Assembly (NCBI GenBank): GCA_965372355.1
Contig: CBDVBZ010000146.1
Coordinates: 1-8,122, forward strand
Source: CBDVBZ01 sp965372355
GTDB taxonomy: Bacteria; Krumholzibacteriota; Krumholzibacteriia; WVZY01
Length of the DNA stretch: 8,122 nt
Direction of reading: 5' to 3'
Shown piece by piece: positions 1 to 5,889 of the stretch (positions are counted from its first letter, which is position 1; each line of letters begins with the position of its first letter). Made by a program: the position numbers and the translations under genes. The notes under the pieces were generated by a model. It was not told the DNA's origin and did not search any database. It was given only the letters and a program-made list of their open reading frames with translations.

Positions 1-551
1 GCCACAGTCCAGCCAGGCATTCGGGTGGCTCTTCACAATCGACTGTGATGGTCGCGGCGCATGTGTCGGCCAGGAAACCGTCGTTGACAATCAGATCCAC
101 GGCGGTCATGCCATTGGGATAGGGGCCAGGCGGCTCCAATGTAAGCGTTATCGGATCACCATCTGGATCAAACGATCCGTTATCAACCTGCGAAGGATCG
201 ACGGCGACCGGACACGTCTGGCCGCTCGGTACCGTAACATCCTGACACAACGCGACCGGAGGATCGTTGGCGGGAGGCTGCGCCAGAGCTTGGATTTCGC
301 TCGGGCCAAGGGCACGGCAGTACACCCGTGCCTCATCGATCGCCCCCTGGAACAAGGTCGTCCCGTTGCTCTGCGCACCGATCCCAAGATCCAGACTGTT
401 CGTCGCGATACTTATTGCCGCCGCAACAGAGTCCTCTTTCACACCGTCTACATAGAATCGAATCATCGCACCGTCGTAGGTCATCGCCAGATGCATCCAT
501 GTACTACCGTCGATGGGATAGGCGGTGGTCGCATCCACACGGTAGGCGTTA
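1..551 (-). repeat. Diverged third repeat unit, running into the start of a fourth LamG domain
   Basis: This is homologous to 874-1427 but clearly diverged, with a one-codon deletion near position 28 ('EEPPEC' here against 'TPTDPEC' in the other units), so the unit is 291 residues. It encodes the end of LamG 3 and the third HYR-like domain ('PPVALCQDVTV', 'DNGSFDPDGD', 'ADTCAATITVDC'). At positions 2-19 it reaches 'CLAGLW', the opening of a fourth LamG domain. The array therefore continues beyond the window. Confidence 0.8.
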
Positions 552-3500
552 CCGTTGGTGGTCTGGTTCAAGCGACCAAAGGCCATGCCGGTGGCCGAGA
601 GAGATATCTCATACCCGTCGGTGCCGCTTTGGATCGCCTTCTTGACGAGATACTGTGTGCCGACCTTTTCAGGTTTGATCCACGCCGCCAGCGTGATCTC
701 ATCGGTGATATCCAGGCTTGCCGCATCGGGTACCAGTGCGTAGTCGGTTGTACCGTTGAGAACCAACGATAGACCGTCCAAACCGGCCCCCCAGGTGGGA
801 CTGCCAAAGAGTGTGCCGTCATTCCCCTGACTCGAGCTGTCCACGACGGCCCCACCGCTTCCCTCTTCCATGGCCCACCAGCCCGCCAGGCACTCGGGAT
901 CGGTCGGAGTGCAGTCAATCGTGATCGTCGCCATACACGTGTCGGCGAGAGACCCATCGCTGACAATCAGATCCACGAGTGTTACGCCGCCGGGGTATGG
1001 CCCCGGGGGGTCTAGCGCGAGCGTTATCGCGTCACCATCCGGATCGAACGAGCCGTTGTCGACTTGCGAGGGATCTACATTGGCCGCGCACACGACCGAA
1101 TCCAGCAACACCGTCACATTTTGGCAGAGAGCAATTGGAGCGCGATTCGGAGGATTCAGGAGACCCTGGATCTCACTCGGACCGAGCGCACGGCAGTACA
1201 CCTGAACATCATCCATCATCCCTTGAAACAAGCTCGCCCCGTTGCTCTGGGCACCGATCCCAAGGTCCAGACTGTTCGTCGCGATAGTGATTGCCGCCGC
1301 AACAGAGTCCTCTTTCACACCATCGACATAGAATCGAATCATCGCGCCGTCGTAGGTCATCGCCAGATGCATCCACGTGTTACCGTCGATGGGATAGGCG
1401 GTGGTCGCATCCACACGGTAGGCGTTCCCGTTGGTGGTCTGGTTCAAGCGACCAAAGGCCATGCCGGTGGCCGAGAGAGATATCTCATACCCGTCGGTGC
1501 CGCTTTGGATCGCCTTCTTGACGAGATACTGTGTGCCGACCTTTTCAGGTTTGATCCACGCCGCCAGCGTGATCTCATCGGTGATATCCAGGCTTGCCGC
1601 ATCGGGTACCAGTGCGTAGTCGGTTGTACCGTTGAGAACCAACGATAGACCGTCCAAACCGGCCCCCCAGGTGGGACTGCCAAAGAGTGTGCCGTCATTC
1701 CCCTGACTCGAGCTGTCCACGACGGCCCCACCGCTTCCCTCTTCCATGGCCCACCAGCCCGCCAGGCACTCGGGATCGGTCGGAGTGCAGTCAATCGTGA
1801 TCGTCGCCATACACGTGTCGGCGAGAGACCCATCGCTGACAATCAGATCCACGAGTGTTACGCCGCCGGGGTATGGCCCCGGGGGGTCTAGCGCGAGCGT
1901 TATCGCGTCACCATCCGGATCGAACGAGCCGTTGTCGACTTGCGAGGGATCTACATTGGCCGCGCACACGACCGAATCCAGCAACACCGTCACATTTTGG
2001 CAGAGAGCAATTGGAGCGCGATTCGGAGGATTCAGGAGACCCTGGATCTCACTCGGACCGAGCGCACGGCAGTACACCTGAACATCATCCATCATCCCTT
2101 GAAACAAGCTCGCCCCGTTGCTCTGGGCACCGATCCCAAGGTCCAGACTGTTCGTCGCGATAGTGATTGCCGCCGCAACAGAGTCCTCTTTCACACCATC
2201 GACATAGAATCGAATCATCGCGCCGTCGTAGGTCATCGCCAGATGCATCCACGTGTTACCGTCGATGGGATAGGCGGTGGTCGCATCCACACGGTAGGCG
2301 TTCCCGTTGGTGGTCTGGTTCAAACGGCCGAAGGCCATGCCGCTGGCCGAGAGAGATATCTCGTACCCGTCGGTGCCGCTTTGGATTGCCTTTTTGATGA
2401 GATACTGTGTGCCGACCTTTTCCGGTTTGACCCATGCCGCCACCGTGATCTCATCGGTGAAATCCAGGCTGGCTGCATCGGGTACCAGTGCGTAGTCGGT
2501 TGTACCGTTAAGAGCCAACGCCGATCCTATGACCCCGGTACCCCACGTCGGCCCGCCAAATATCGTGCCATTGTTCCCCGACCCCGAAGCATCAACGATG
2601 GTTGTCCCGCTTCCTTCCTCCATGGGCCACCACCCCGCAAAACAGCTTGTGAAAGGGGTCGTACAAAGAACCCCGCTGGCGCTCGAGGACGACGACGCGA
2701 GGATGACGACCTCGTCGGTGATGTTCTGCTTGGTACTGGTGGCGTCGTTCAGTAAGCCGGCCATTAACATAACGGCCGATCCAAACGAGATCGACGACGT
2801 CGGCGATTCCTTAAAAACGATTCCCCCGTCAGTGTAGACCACGCTGGCTGTACTGGTCGCTTCGTTGAGGAGAACGATACCGCGCGTGCCCGTTTGGGCC
2901 ACTTCGTAGAGATTGTCCCAGGTGCCGCCGGAACGGCGGACGAGCAGAGCAATCAATGGGTATCCCGCAGTGTCATAACTCGTCTTGACCGCCGCATAGA
3001 GAGTGCCGTCTGACGCGACTGCTATATTTAAGTGGTCATCCGCCATACCACCGCCAACGCCATCGTTTGCAGATTGAGATGCGGGGACTTCATCGGCCGA
3101 CCAGGTGTTCGGGTCGGCACCGTCGGTGTGTGTCCTAAAGCCAAACCGCTTCGTCGACTGGTTGGACCAAAGTACCGCGACGGTCCCGTTGGGGAGGGCT
3201 GTCACGACCGAAATATCGTCCGTGCTAACACCCGTTTCGAGTGTGATCGGACCGCTCCAACTGCTGTACGGGGAGTCGCTATAACGCACGTTGATCGTAG
3301 TGGACCCATCGGATGCGAGCCACATTCGATCGTTCGAGTCGATGTCGATGGTCGCAATCTCCACGCCGGAGTCGAGCGTCACCGACGACGGAGTGGGTCG
3401 TAATGTCCAGGCCTCGTAGAGCCCTGTTCCGCTATTGTACTGAACGGAGACCAACTCCGACGTCGTCCCAGTAAAAAGGAGAACATGAACCACATCTCCG

Positions 3501-3772
3501 TCAACCTTGCAATCCGCTTTGGTATTTGTGGCGGTTGAGAGACTGAGAACATCCGTCCACTGAGTGCCTGCCAACTTTCGAAGCCATGTCCCCTGGGAGT
3601 TCGGAAGGACACTCCACCACGCACCGGCGTGTTGCCACACCTTTGATTGTGGTTTTTCTCCGGTGTTTGCCGTAATGGCGACCGGATCGAGCGAGATTTG
3701 GGACGACGGCAGTGCCCAAGCGGTTCCGCCGGCCAGACTAATCAACAGCACTAGGCATAAGCATTTTCTCAT
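1..3772 (-). CDS. Large secreted LamG/HYR-like repeat protein with N-terminal propeller-like region (3' end outside window)
   Basis: The minus-strand frame is open from the ATG at 3772 to the window edge, giving 1257 codons with no stop. Residues 1-20 form a Sec signal peptide: MRK, a Leu/Val/Ile-rich core, then an AWA-like cleavage site before LPSS. Residues about 21-370 are rich in Trp, Asp, Ser and Thr, with recurring 'SDGT' and 'SNDRMWLASDGS' strands. This looks like a sialidase/BNR-type beta-propeller, which is an inference from style only. A Ser-rich linker (about 355-365) follows. LamG (concanavalin A-like) domains then start at about 378, 670, 962 and 1253, each opening with 'LAGWW.MEEGSG' or a close variant and ending near 'VYCRALGPSEI'. 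Between them are HYR/cadherin-like domains (about 584-662, 876-954, 1168-1246) containing 'DNGSFDPDGD' and paired cysteines. The product is likely exported and involved in surface adhesion or glycan binding; no catalytic residues were recognised. A good Shine-Dalgarno supports the start. The C-terminus and any anchor are not visible. Confidence 0.9.
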   Translation of the reverse strand, partial: MRKCLCLVLLISLAGGTAWALPSSQISLDPVAITANTGEKPQSKVWQHAGAWWSVLPNSQGTWLRKLAGTQWTDVLSLSTATNTKADCKVDGDVVHVLLFTGTTSELVSVQYNSGTGLYEAWTLRPTPSSVTLDSGVEIATIDIDSNDRMWLASDGSTTINVRYSDSPYSSWSGPITLETGVSTDDISVVTALPNGTVAVLWSNQSTKRFGFRTHTDGADPNTWSADEVPASQSANDGVGGGMADDHLNIAVASDGTLYAAVKTSYDTAGYPLIALLVRRSGGTWDNLYEVAQTGTRGIVLLNEATSTASVVYTDGGIVFKESPTSSISFGSAVMLMAGLLNDATSTKQNITDEVVILASSSSSASGVLCTTPFTSCFAGWWPMEEGSGTTIVDASGSGNNGTIFGGPTWGTGVIGSALALNGTTDYALVPDAASLDFTDEITVAAWVKPEKVGTQYLIKKAIQSGTDGYEISLSASGMAFGRLNQTTNGNAYRVDATTAYPIDGNTWMHLAMTYDGAMIRFYVDGVKEDSVAAAITIATNSLDLGIGAQSNGASLFQGMMDDVQVYCRALGPSEIQGLLNPPNRAPIALCQNVTVLLDSVVCAANVDPSQVDNGSFDPDGDAITLALDPPGPYPGGVTLVDLIVSDGSLADTCMATITIDCTPTDPECLAGWWAMEEGSGGAVVDSSSQGNDGTLFGSPTWGAGLDGLSLVLNGTTDYALVPDAASLDITDEITLAAWIKPEKVGTQYLVKKAIQSGTDGYEISLSATGMAFGRLNQTTNGNAYRVDATTAYPIDGNTWMHLAMTYDGAMIRFYVDGVKEDSVAAAITIATNSLDLGIGAQSNGASLFQGMMDDVQVYCRALGPSEIQGLLNPPNRAPIALCQNVTVLLDSVVCAANVDPSQVDNGSFDPDGDAITLALDPPGPYPGGVTLVDLIVSDGSLADTCMATITIDCTPTDPECLAGWWAMEEGSGGAVVDSSSQGNDGTLFGSPTWGAGLDGLSLVLNGTTDYALVPDAASLDITDEITLAAWIKPEKVGTQYLVKKAIQSGTDGYEISLSATGMAFGRLNQTTNGNAYRVDATTAYPIDGSTWMHLAMTYDGAMIRFYVDGVKEDSVAAAISIATNSLDLGIGAQSNGTTLFQGAIDEARVYCRALGPSEIQALAQPPANDPPVALCQDVTVPSGQTCPVAVDPSQVDNGSFDPDGDPITLTLEPPGPYPNGMTAVDLIVNDGFLADTCAATITVDCEEPPECLAGLW
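552..1427 (-). repeat. 876-bp tandem coding repeat, copy 1 (identical to 1428-2303)
   Basis: Read base by base, this segment matches 1428-2303 without a difference. The identity runs 20 bp further, so 552-1447 equals 1428-2323, about 896 bp. The period is 876 bp, or 292 codons, so the frame is kept. The copy encodes most of one LamG/HYR-like unit. Outside this stretch the match breaks down: differences appear at 551, 504, 503 and 500 on the left and from 2324 on the right. Confidence 0.9.
1428..2303 (-). repeat. 876-bp tandem coding repeat, copy 2
   Basis: This is the second copy of the unit at 552-1427, head to tail and in frame. The same 20-bp tract stands at 552-571, 1428-1447 and 2304-2323, so it sits at each copy boundary. 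It is the natural place for the unequal exchange that made the duplication. The lack of even synonymous differences implies a recent event, active homogenisation, or an assembly error. Confidence 0.9.
2304..2641 (-). repeat. Diverged start of the first LamG unit
   Basis: This is the 5' coding part of the first LamG domain (from about residue 378), homologous to 1428-1765 but diverged after the shared 20 bp. Compared with the other units it reads, for example, 'VAAWVKPEK' instead of 'LAAWIKPEK' and 'DASGSGNNGT' instead of 'DSSSQGNDGT'. It shows that older units differ at both silent and replacement sites, unlike the two central copies. Confidence 0.8.
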
Positions 3773-3778
3773 GATCGT

Positions 3779-3783
3779 CTCCT
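3779..3783 (-). promoter_or_regulatory. Ribosome binding site of the LamG protein gene
   Basis: On the minus strand AGGAG lies six bases upstream of the ATG at 3772. It fixes the start directly before a well-formed signal peptide. I did not find a convincing promoter further upstream. Confidence 0.75.
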
Positions 3784-4238
3784 ATCATCGTATGTGAGGA
3801 ACGGATGCGCCTTGGCGGCGAAAGTGATTTCAAGATTTGAATGTATATCCGCGATCGGGGTACGTTAAGGTCCAGTGAGGCCGCGCGGGCAAGCGTGAAA
3901 GCGTGAACTGGCTGCACACTCTCAAGGATGCGTACTCAACTAAAGCTGAACATCAAAGATGTTAGTGCTTGTGCTGCTCGGCCGCAGCTGTCCTTCCATT
4001 CCCAACGCTTGGCGGGCATTATACCACAAATTGGTATGAAATTGAAGGCCCGGGCGCAGCGCTTGGCAGCCCTCACTCTGGAAGATTTCAATTACACCGA
4101 GCTATACACGTCGTCGTCCAACCACCCCCAAATGAACTGGACAGCGCCTTCCTCAAGGGCATATATTGGGCATGTGCGAATTGGCTCGATGCCATACAAC
4201 ATTGGTGCCTATTAGGTTAGCGAGGGTTCGGTAGCGAC
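3784..4238. other. Intergenic region without a supportable gene
   Basis: About 455 bp separate the divergent LamG-protein and ketosynthase genes. Two short open frames on the plus strand (3928-4215 and 3969-4220) have no recognisable domain and no convincing Shine-Dalgarno, and their composition does not look coding. I see no tRNA or rRNA. The region holds a perfect 8-bp tandem duplication, AGCGTGAA, at 3892-3907. It also holds an inverted repeat at 4021-4037 and a smaller one at 4182-4194 (TGGC-N5-GCCA). It must contain the promoters of both flanking genes, but none stands out. Confidence 0.6.
4021..4037. promoter_or_regulatory. Inverted repeat ATACCA-N5-TGGTAT, possible operator
   Basis: A perfect 6+6 bp dyad with a 5-bp spacer lies about 200 bp upstream of the ketosynthase start. 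Its size and spacing suit a dimeric regulator, and one frame of it fits T-N-A-type dyads. The binding protein is unknown, and a dyad of this length can arise by chance. Confidence 0.3.
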
Positions 4239-5324
4239 ATGAACACAGGTACGATTTGGACCACGATCGTCGGAACAGGCAGCTATATCCCCGAAAGGCT
4301 GGTCGCCAATTCCGACTTTCTTGACAACGAGTTTTATGCCTCAGACGGCCAGAAACTCGAGCGGAGTAATCAGGAGACCATCGACAAGTTCGAGGCGATC
4401 ACCGATATCAAGGCGCGACGATACGTAACAGATGATCTGCAACTATCCGATATCGCCTTTTTCGCGGCAAAGGACGCCCTCGATTCCTCGAACATAGACA
4501 AAGAGAGTCTTGATTACATTATCGTCGCTCACAACTTCGGCGACGTTGCTGCGGATAACCGCCGCTCGGATTTCGTCCCCACAATAGCGGCCCGAGTAAA
4601 ACATCGCCTGGAAATACAGAACCCCAGCACCATCGCTTACGACCTGCCGTTTGGCTGCCCCGGATGGTTGCTGGCTCTTATTCAGGTGGACTACTTCATA
4701 AGGTCCGGCGACTCCAACCGGGCGTTGGTCATCGGGGCTGAGACGCTTTCACGGATATCTGACCCCCACGACCGTGATAGCATGATCTACGCGGATGGGG
4801 CAGGCGCCTGTATCGCCGAGGGGGTGACTCGTGATTCACCCGTCGGGATTATGGCTCACTGCTCGCGATCAGACACCTACAAGCATGCCCACTTACTGCG
4901 AATGGGGCGCTCGTACAACCCCGGTTTTGAAGGACCCGATCTGTTTCTCAAGATGCGGGGTCACAAGCTCTACGAGTACGCGCTGCGATTCGTTCCCCGA
5001 GTTGTCAAGGATTGCATTACGAAGGCCGGCCTGACGCTAAACGACATTTCGAAGGTTCTGCTTCACCAGGCGAATGCCAAGATGGACGACGCCATCCTCC
5101 AAAGAGTCTACAAGCTTTTTGGAGCCGACCCAGCGCCCACCCTGATGATGCCTATGACAATTTCCTGGCTCGGCAATAGCTCCGTCGCAACCCTTCCGAC
5201 GTTGCTCGATCTGCTCTTCAAGGGGAAACTCGAGGACCACCGGCTGACGTCTGGGCAAACGGTTGTTTTTGCGTCGGTGGGAGCCGGCATGAACATCAAT
5301 GCGATGGTATACCGTATTCCTTGA
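4239..5324 (+). CDS. Beta-ketoacyl-ACP synthase III family protein (FabH-like)
   Basis: The 361-residue protein has the thiolase fold signature of KAS III enzymes. These condense an acyl-CoA with malonyl-ACP, releasing CO2, in the cytoplasm. All three catalytic residues are visible: Cys140 in 'YDLPFGCPGW', His276 in 'LLHQANAKMDD' and Asn313 in 'WLGNSSVAT'. The C-terminal glycine loop is 'SVGAGMNINAMVYR'. The protein is longer than the usual FabH (about 320 residues), with extra sequence near residues 30-55 and a His-Asn gap of 37 residues against about 30 in E. coli FabH. The active-site context differs from the housekeeping 'AACAGF' type, so a specialised primer or product is likely. From memory, this subfamily is common in Bacteroidota. 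The gene stands alone, with no acyl carrier protein or reductase beside it. The start is set by GAGGG at 4222-4226, 12 bases upstream, which is a rather long spacing. I give no gene symbol because it may not be the housekeeping fabH. Confidence 0.9.
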   Translation: MNTGTIWTTIVGTGSYIPERLVANSDFLDNEFYASDGQKLERSNQETIDKFEAITDIKARRYVTDDLQLSDIAFFAAKDALDSSNIDKESLDYIIVAHNFGDVAADNRRSDFVPTIAARVKHRLEIQNPSTIAYDLPFGCPGWLLALIQVDYFIRSGDSNRALVIGAETLSRISDPHDRDSMIYADGAGACIAEGVTRDSPVGIMAHCSRSDTYKHAHLLRMGRSYNPGFEGPDLFLKMRGHKLYEYALRFVPRVVKDCITKAGLTLNDISKVLLHQANAKMDDAILQRVYKLFGADPAPTLMMPMTISWLGNSSVATLPTLLDLLFKGKLEDHRLTSGQTVVFASVGAGMNINAMVYRIP

Positions 5325-5465
5325 TCGTACCGCATGGCAAAAGGGTCGCCCAATCCTGCTCACTAAGATTAAGGCCAACTTGGCAATCTCTTGCGGAGAT
5401 ACGGCTGTGTTCCTCCTGTCCTAGTACGCTGCCGCCAAGATTCGAAACAATTGCGCCTAGGAAAA
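5325..5465. other. Short convergent intergenic region with small inverted repeats
   Basis: This lies between the 3' ends of the ketosynthase and the zinc-finger gene. It holds the 11-bp palindrome GCCAACTTGGC at 5374-5384 and a weak ATCTC-N5-GAGAT stem at 5386-5400. Neither is followed by a T-run on either strand, so I do not call an intrinsic terminator. Confidence 0.4.
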
Positions 5466-5711
5466 TCATACCTCGACTGGTGTCCCCTCTCGTACCGACT
5501 GACACTCGAGGCACCGTGCAGCTTCCGGTTTTGCTCTCAGCCGCGCCTCGGGAATATTCCCGCTACAATCGACGCAAATGCCGTAAGCGCCCACAACCAG
5601 GCGGCGCAACGCTTCGCCGACCTCATCGGCGCGTTGTGAAGAGTGCGCTCTGCTTCGGTCCTTAGTTAATTGGAGCAGGATTGACCTGATTGTCTTCTTG
5701 TTCTTTTGCAT
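5466..5711 (-). CDS. Short DksA/TraR-family C4 zinc-finger protein
   Basis: An 81-residue protein with the DksA/TraR zinc finger: Cys46-X2-Cys49, X17, Cys67-X2-Cys70, in the context 'YGICVDCSGNIPEARLRAKP' followed by 'CLECQ'. Family members bind in the RNA polymerase secondary channel and alter initiation, often with ppGpp. Here the region before the finger is only about 42 residues. It lacks room for the long coiled coil of classical DksA (about 150 residues), so it resembles TraR (about 73 residues) or an uncharacterised small relative. I chose the ATG at 5711 because AGAGAGG lies 9 bases upstream. The frame is open to an ATG at 5786, which would add 25 residues lacking family resemblance and would place the good Shine-Dalgarno inside the gene. 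It is convergent with the ketosynthase and divergent from the LysR gene. Confidence 0.85.
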   Translation of the reverse strand: MQKNKKTIRSILLQLTKDRSRAHSSQRADEVGEALRRLVVGAYGICVDCSGNIPEARLRAKPEAARCLECQSVREGTPVEV

Positions 5712-5720
5712 CGTGACACA

Positions 5721-5727
5721 CCTCTCT
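5721..5727 (-). promoter_or_regulatory. Ribosome binding site deciding the start of the zinc-finger gene
   Basis: AGAGAGG on the minus strand lies 9 bases before the ATG at 5711. It favours that start over the upstream in-frame ATG at 5786. Confidence 0.65.
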
Positions 5728-5854
5728 TGTAGGGTCGTCTCGGTAGCAACGCCTACCCGTCGGTTCTCCTCACATTCTGTGGGCACCTGTTAACTAGATC
5801 CTTCACATGTCAATATACACCCAAAAGTTATATAGGATACATAGATAATTCCGC

Positions 5855-5883
5855 TTGATACATAGTTTTGGCCTATGTATAGT
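5855..5883 (+). promoter_or_regulatory. Sigma-70-type promoter of the LysR-antiporter operon
   Basis: The -35 hexamer TTGATA (5855-5860) and the -10 hexamer TATAGT (5878-5883) each match consensus at five of six bases, with the ideal 17-bp spacer. Transcription should begin about seven bases after the -10, at or next to 5890. The first base of an in-frame ATG is 5890, so the transcript is predicted to be leaderless. The upstream ATG at 5875 overlaps the spacer end and cannot be translated from this transcript. Confidence 0.6.
5858..5880. promoter_or_regulatory. Palindromic LysR-type operator (T-N11-A) across the promoter
   Basis: ATACATAG (5858-5865) and CTATGTAT (5873-5880) form a perfect 8+8 bp dyad with a 7-bp spacer. 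Within it T5863-N11-A5875 is a standard LysR-family box. A further direct copy of GATACATAG lies at 5836-5844, exactly 21 bp (two helical turns) before the one at 5857-5865. The dyad covers the promoter spacer and touches the -10, which suggests negative autoregulation by the adjacent LysR-type regulator. The upstream half-site could also influence the divergent zinc-finger gene. Confidence 0.6.
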
Positions 5884-5889
5884 TTCGAT

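Noticed and set aside
552..2323. Tandem repeat as a CRISPR array or mobile element
   Set aside because: The repeats are 876 bp, head to tail without spacers, in frame, and encode LamG/HYR-like domains. There are no terminal inverted repeats or transposase.
1064..2755. Long open frames on the plus strand (about 194 residues at 1064-1648 and 271 residues at 1940-2755)
   Set aside because: They lie opposite the LamG repeat gene, are Arg/His-rich, match no domain, and recur only because the repeat unit recurs. The minus-strand frame has clear LamG and HYR-like motifs throughout.
3840..3880. Possible minus-strand promoter for the LamG protein (TTAACG with TATACA)
   Set aside because: Both hexamers match consensus at only four positions and the spacing is about 15 bp, which is too weak to support.
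3928..4220. Two overlapping plus-strand frames of 95 and 83 residues upstream of the ketosynthase
   Set aside because: There is no recognisable domain, no good Shine-Dalgarno, unnatural amino-acid composition, and the two frames compete. I treated the region as intergenic.
5374..5400. Palindrome and small stem between the convergent genes as a bidirectional terminator
   Set aside because: The stems are short, one has a 1-base loop, and no T-run follows on either strand.
5321..5665. Plus-strand frames of 82-114 residues downstream of the ketosynthase
   Set aside because: They are antisense to the zinc-finger gene, whose four cysteines and family signature are unambiguous, and they show no domain of their own.
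5808..5813. Exact TTGACA on the minus strand, as a possible -35 for the zinc-finger gene
   Set aside because: No acceptable -10 stands 16-18 bp downstream (the 17-bp position reads ACAGGT), so it is not called as a promoter.
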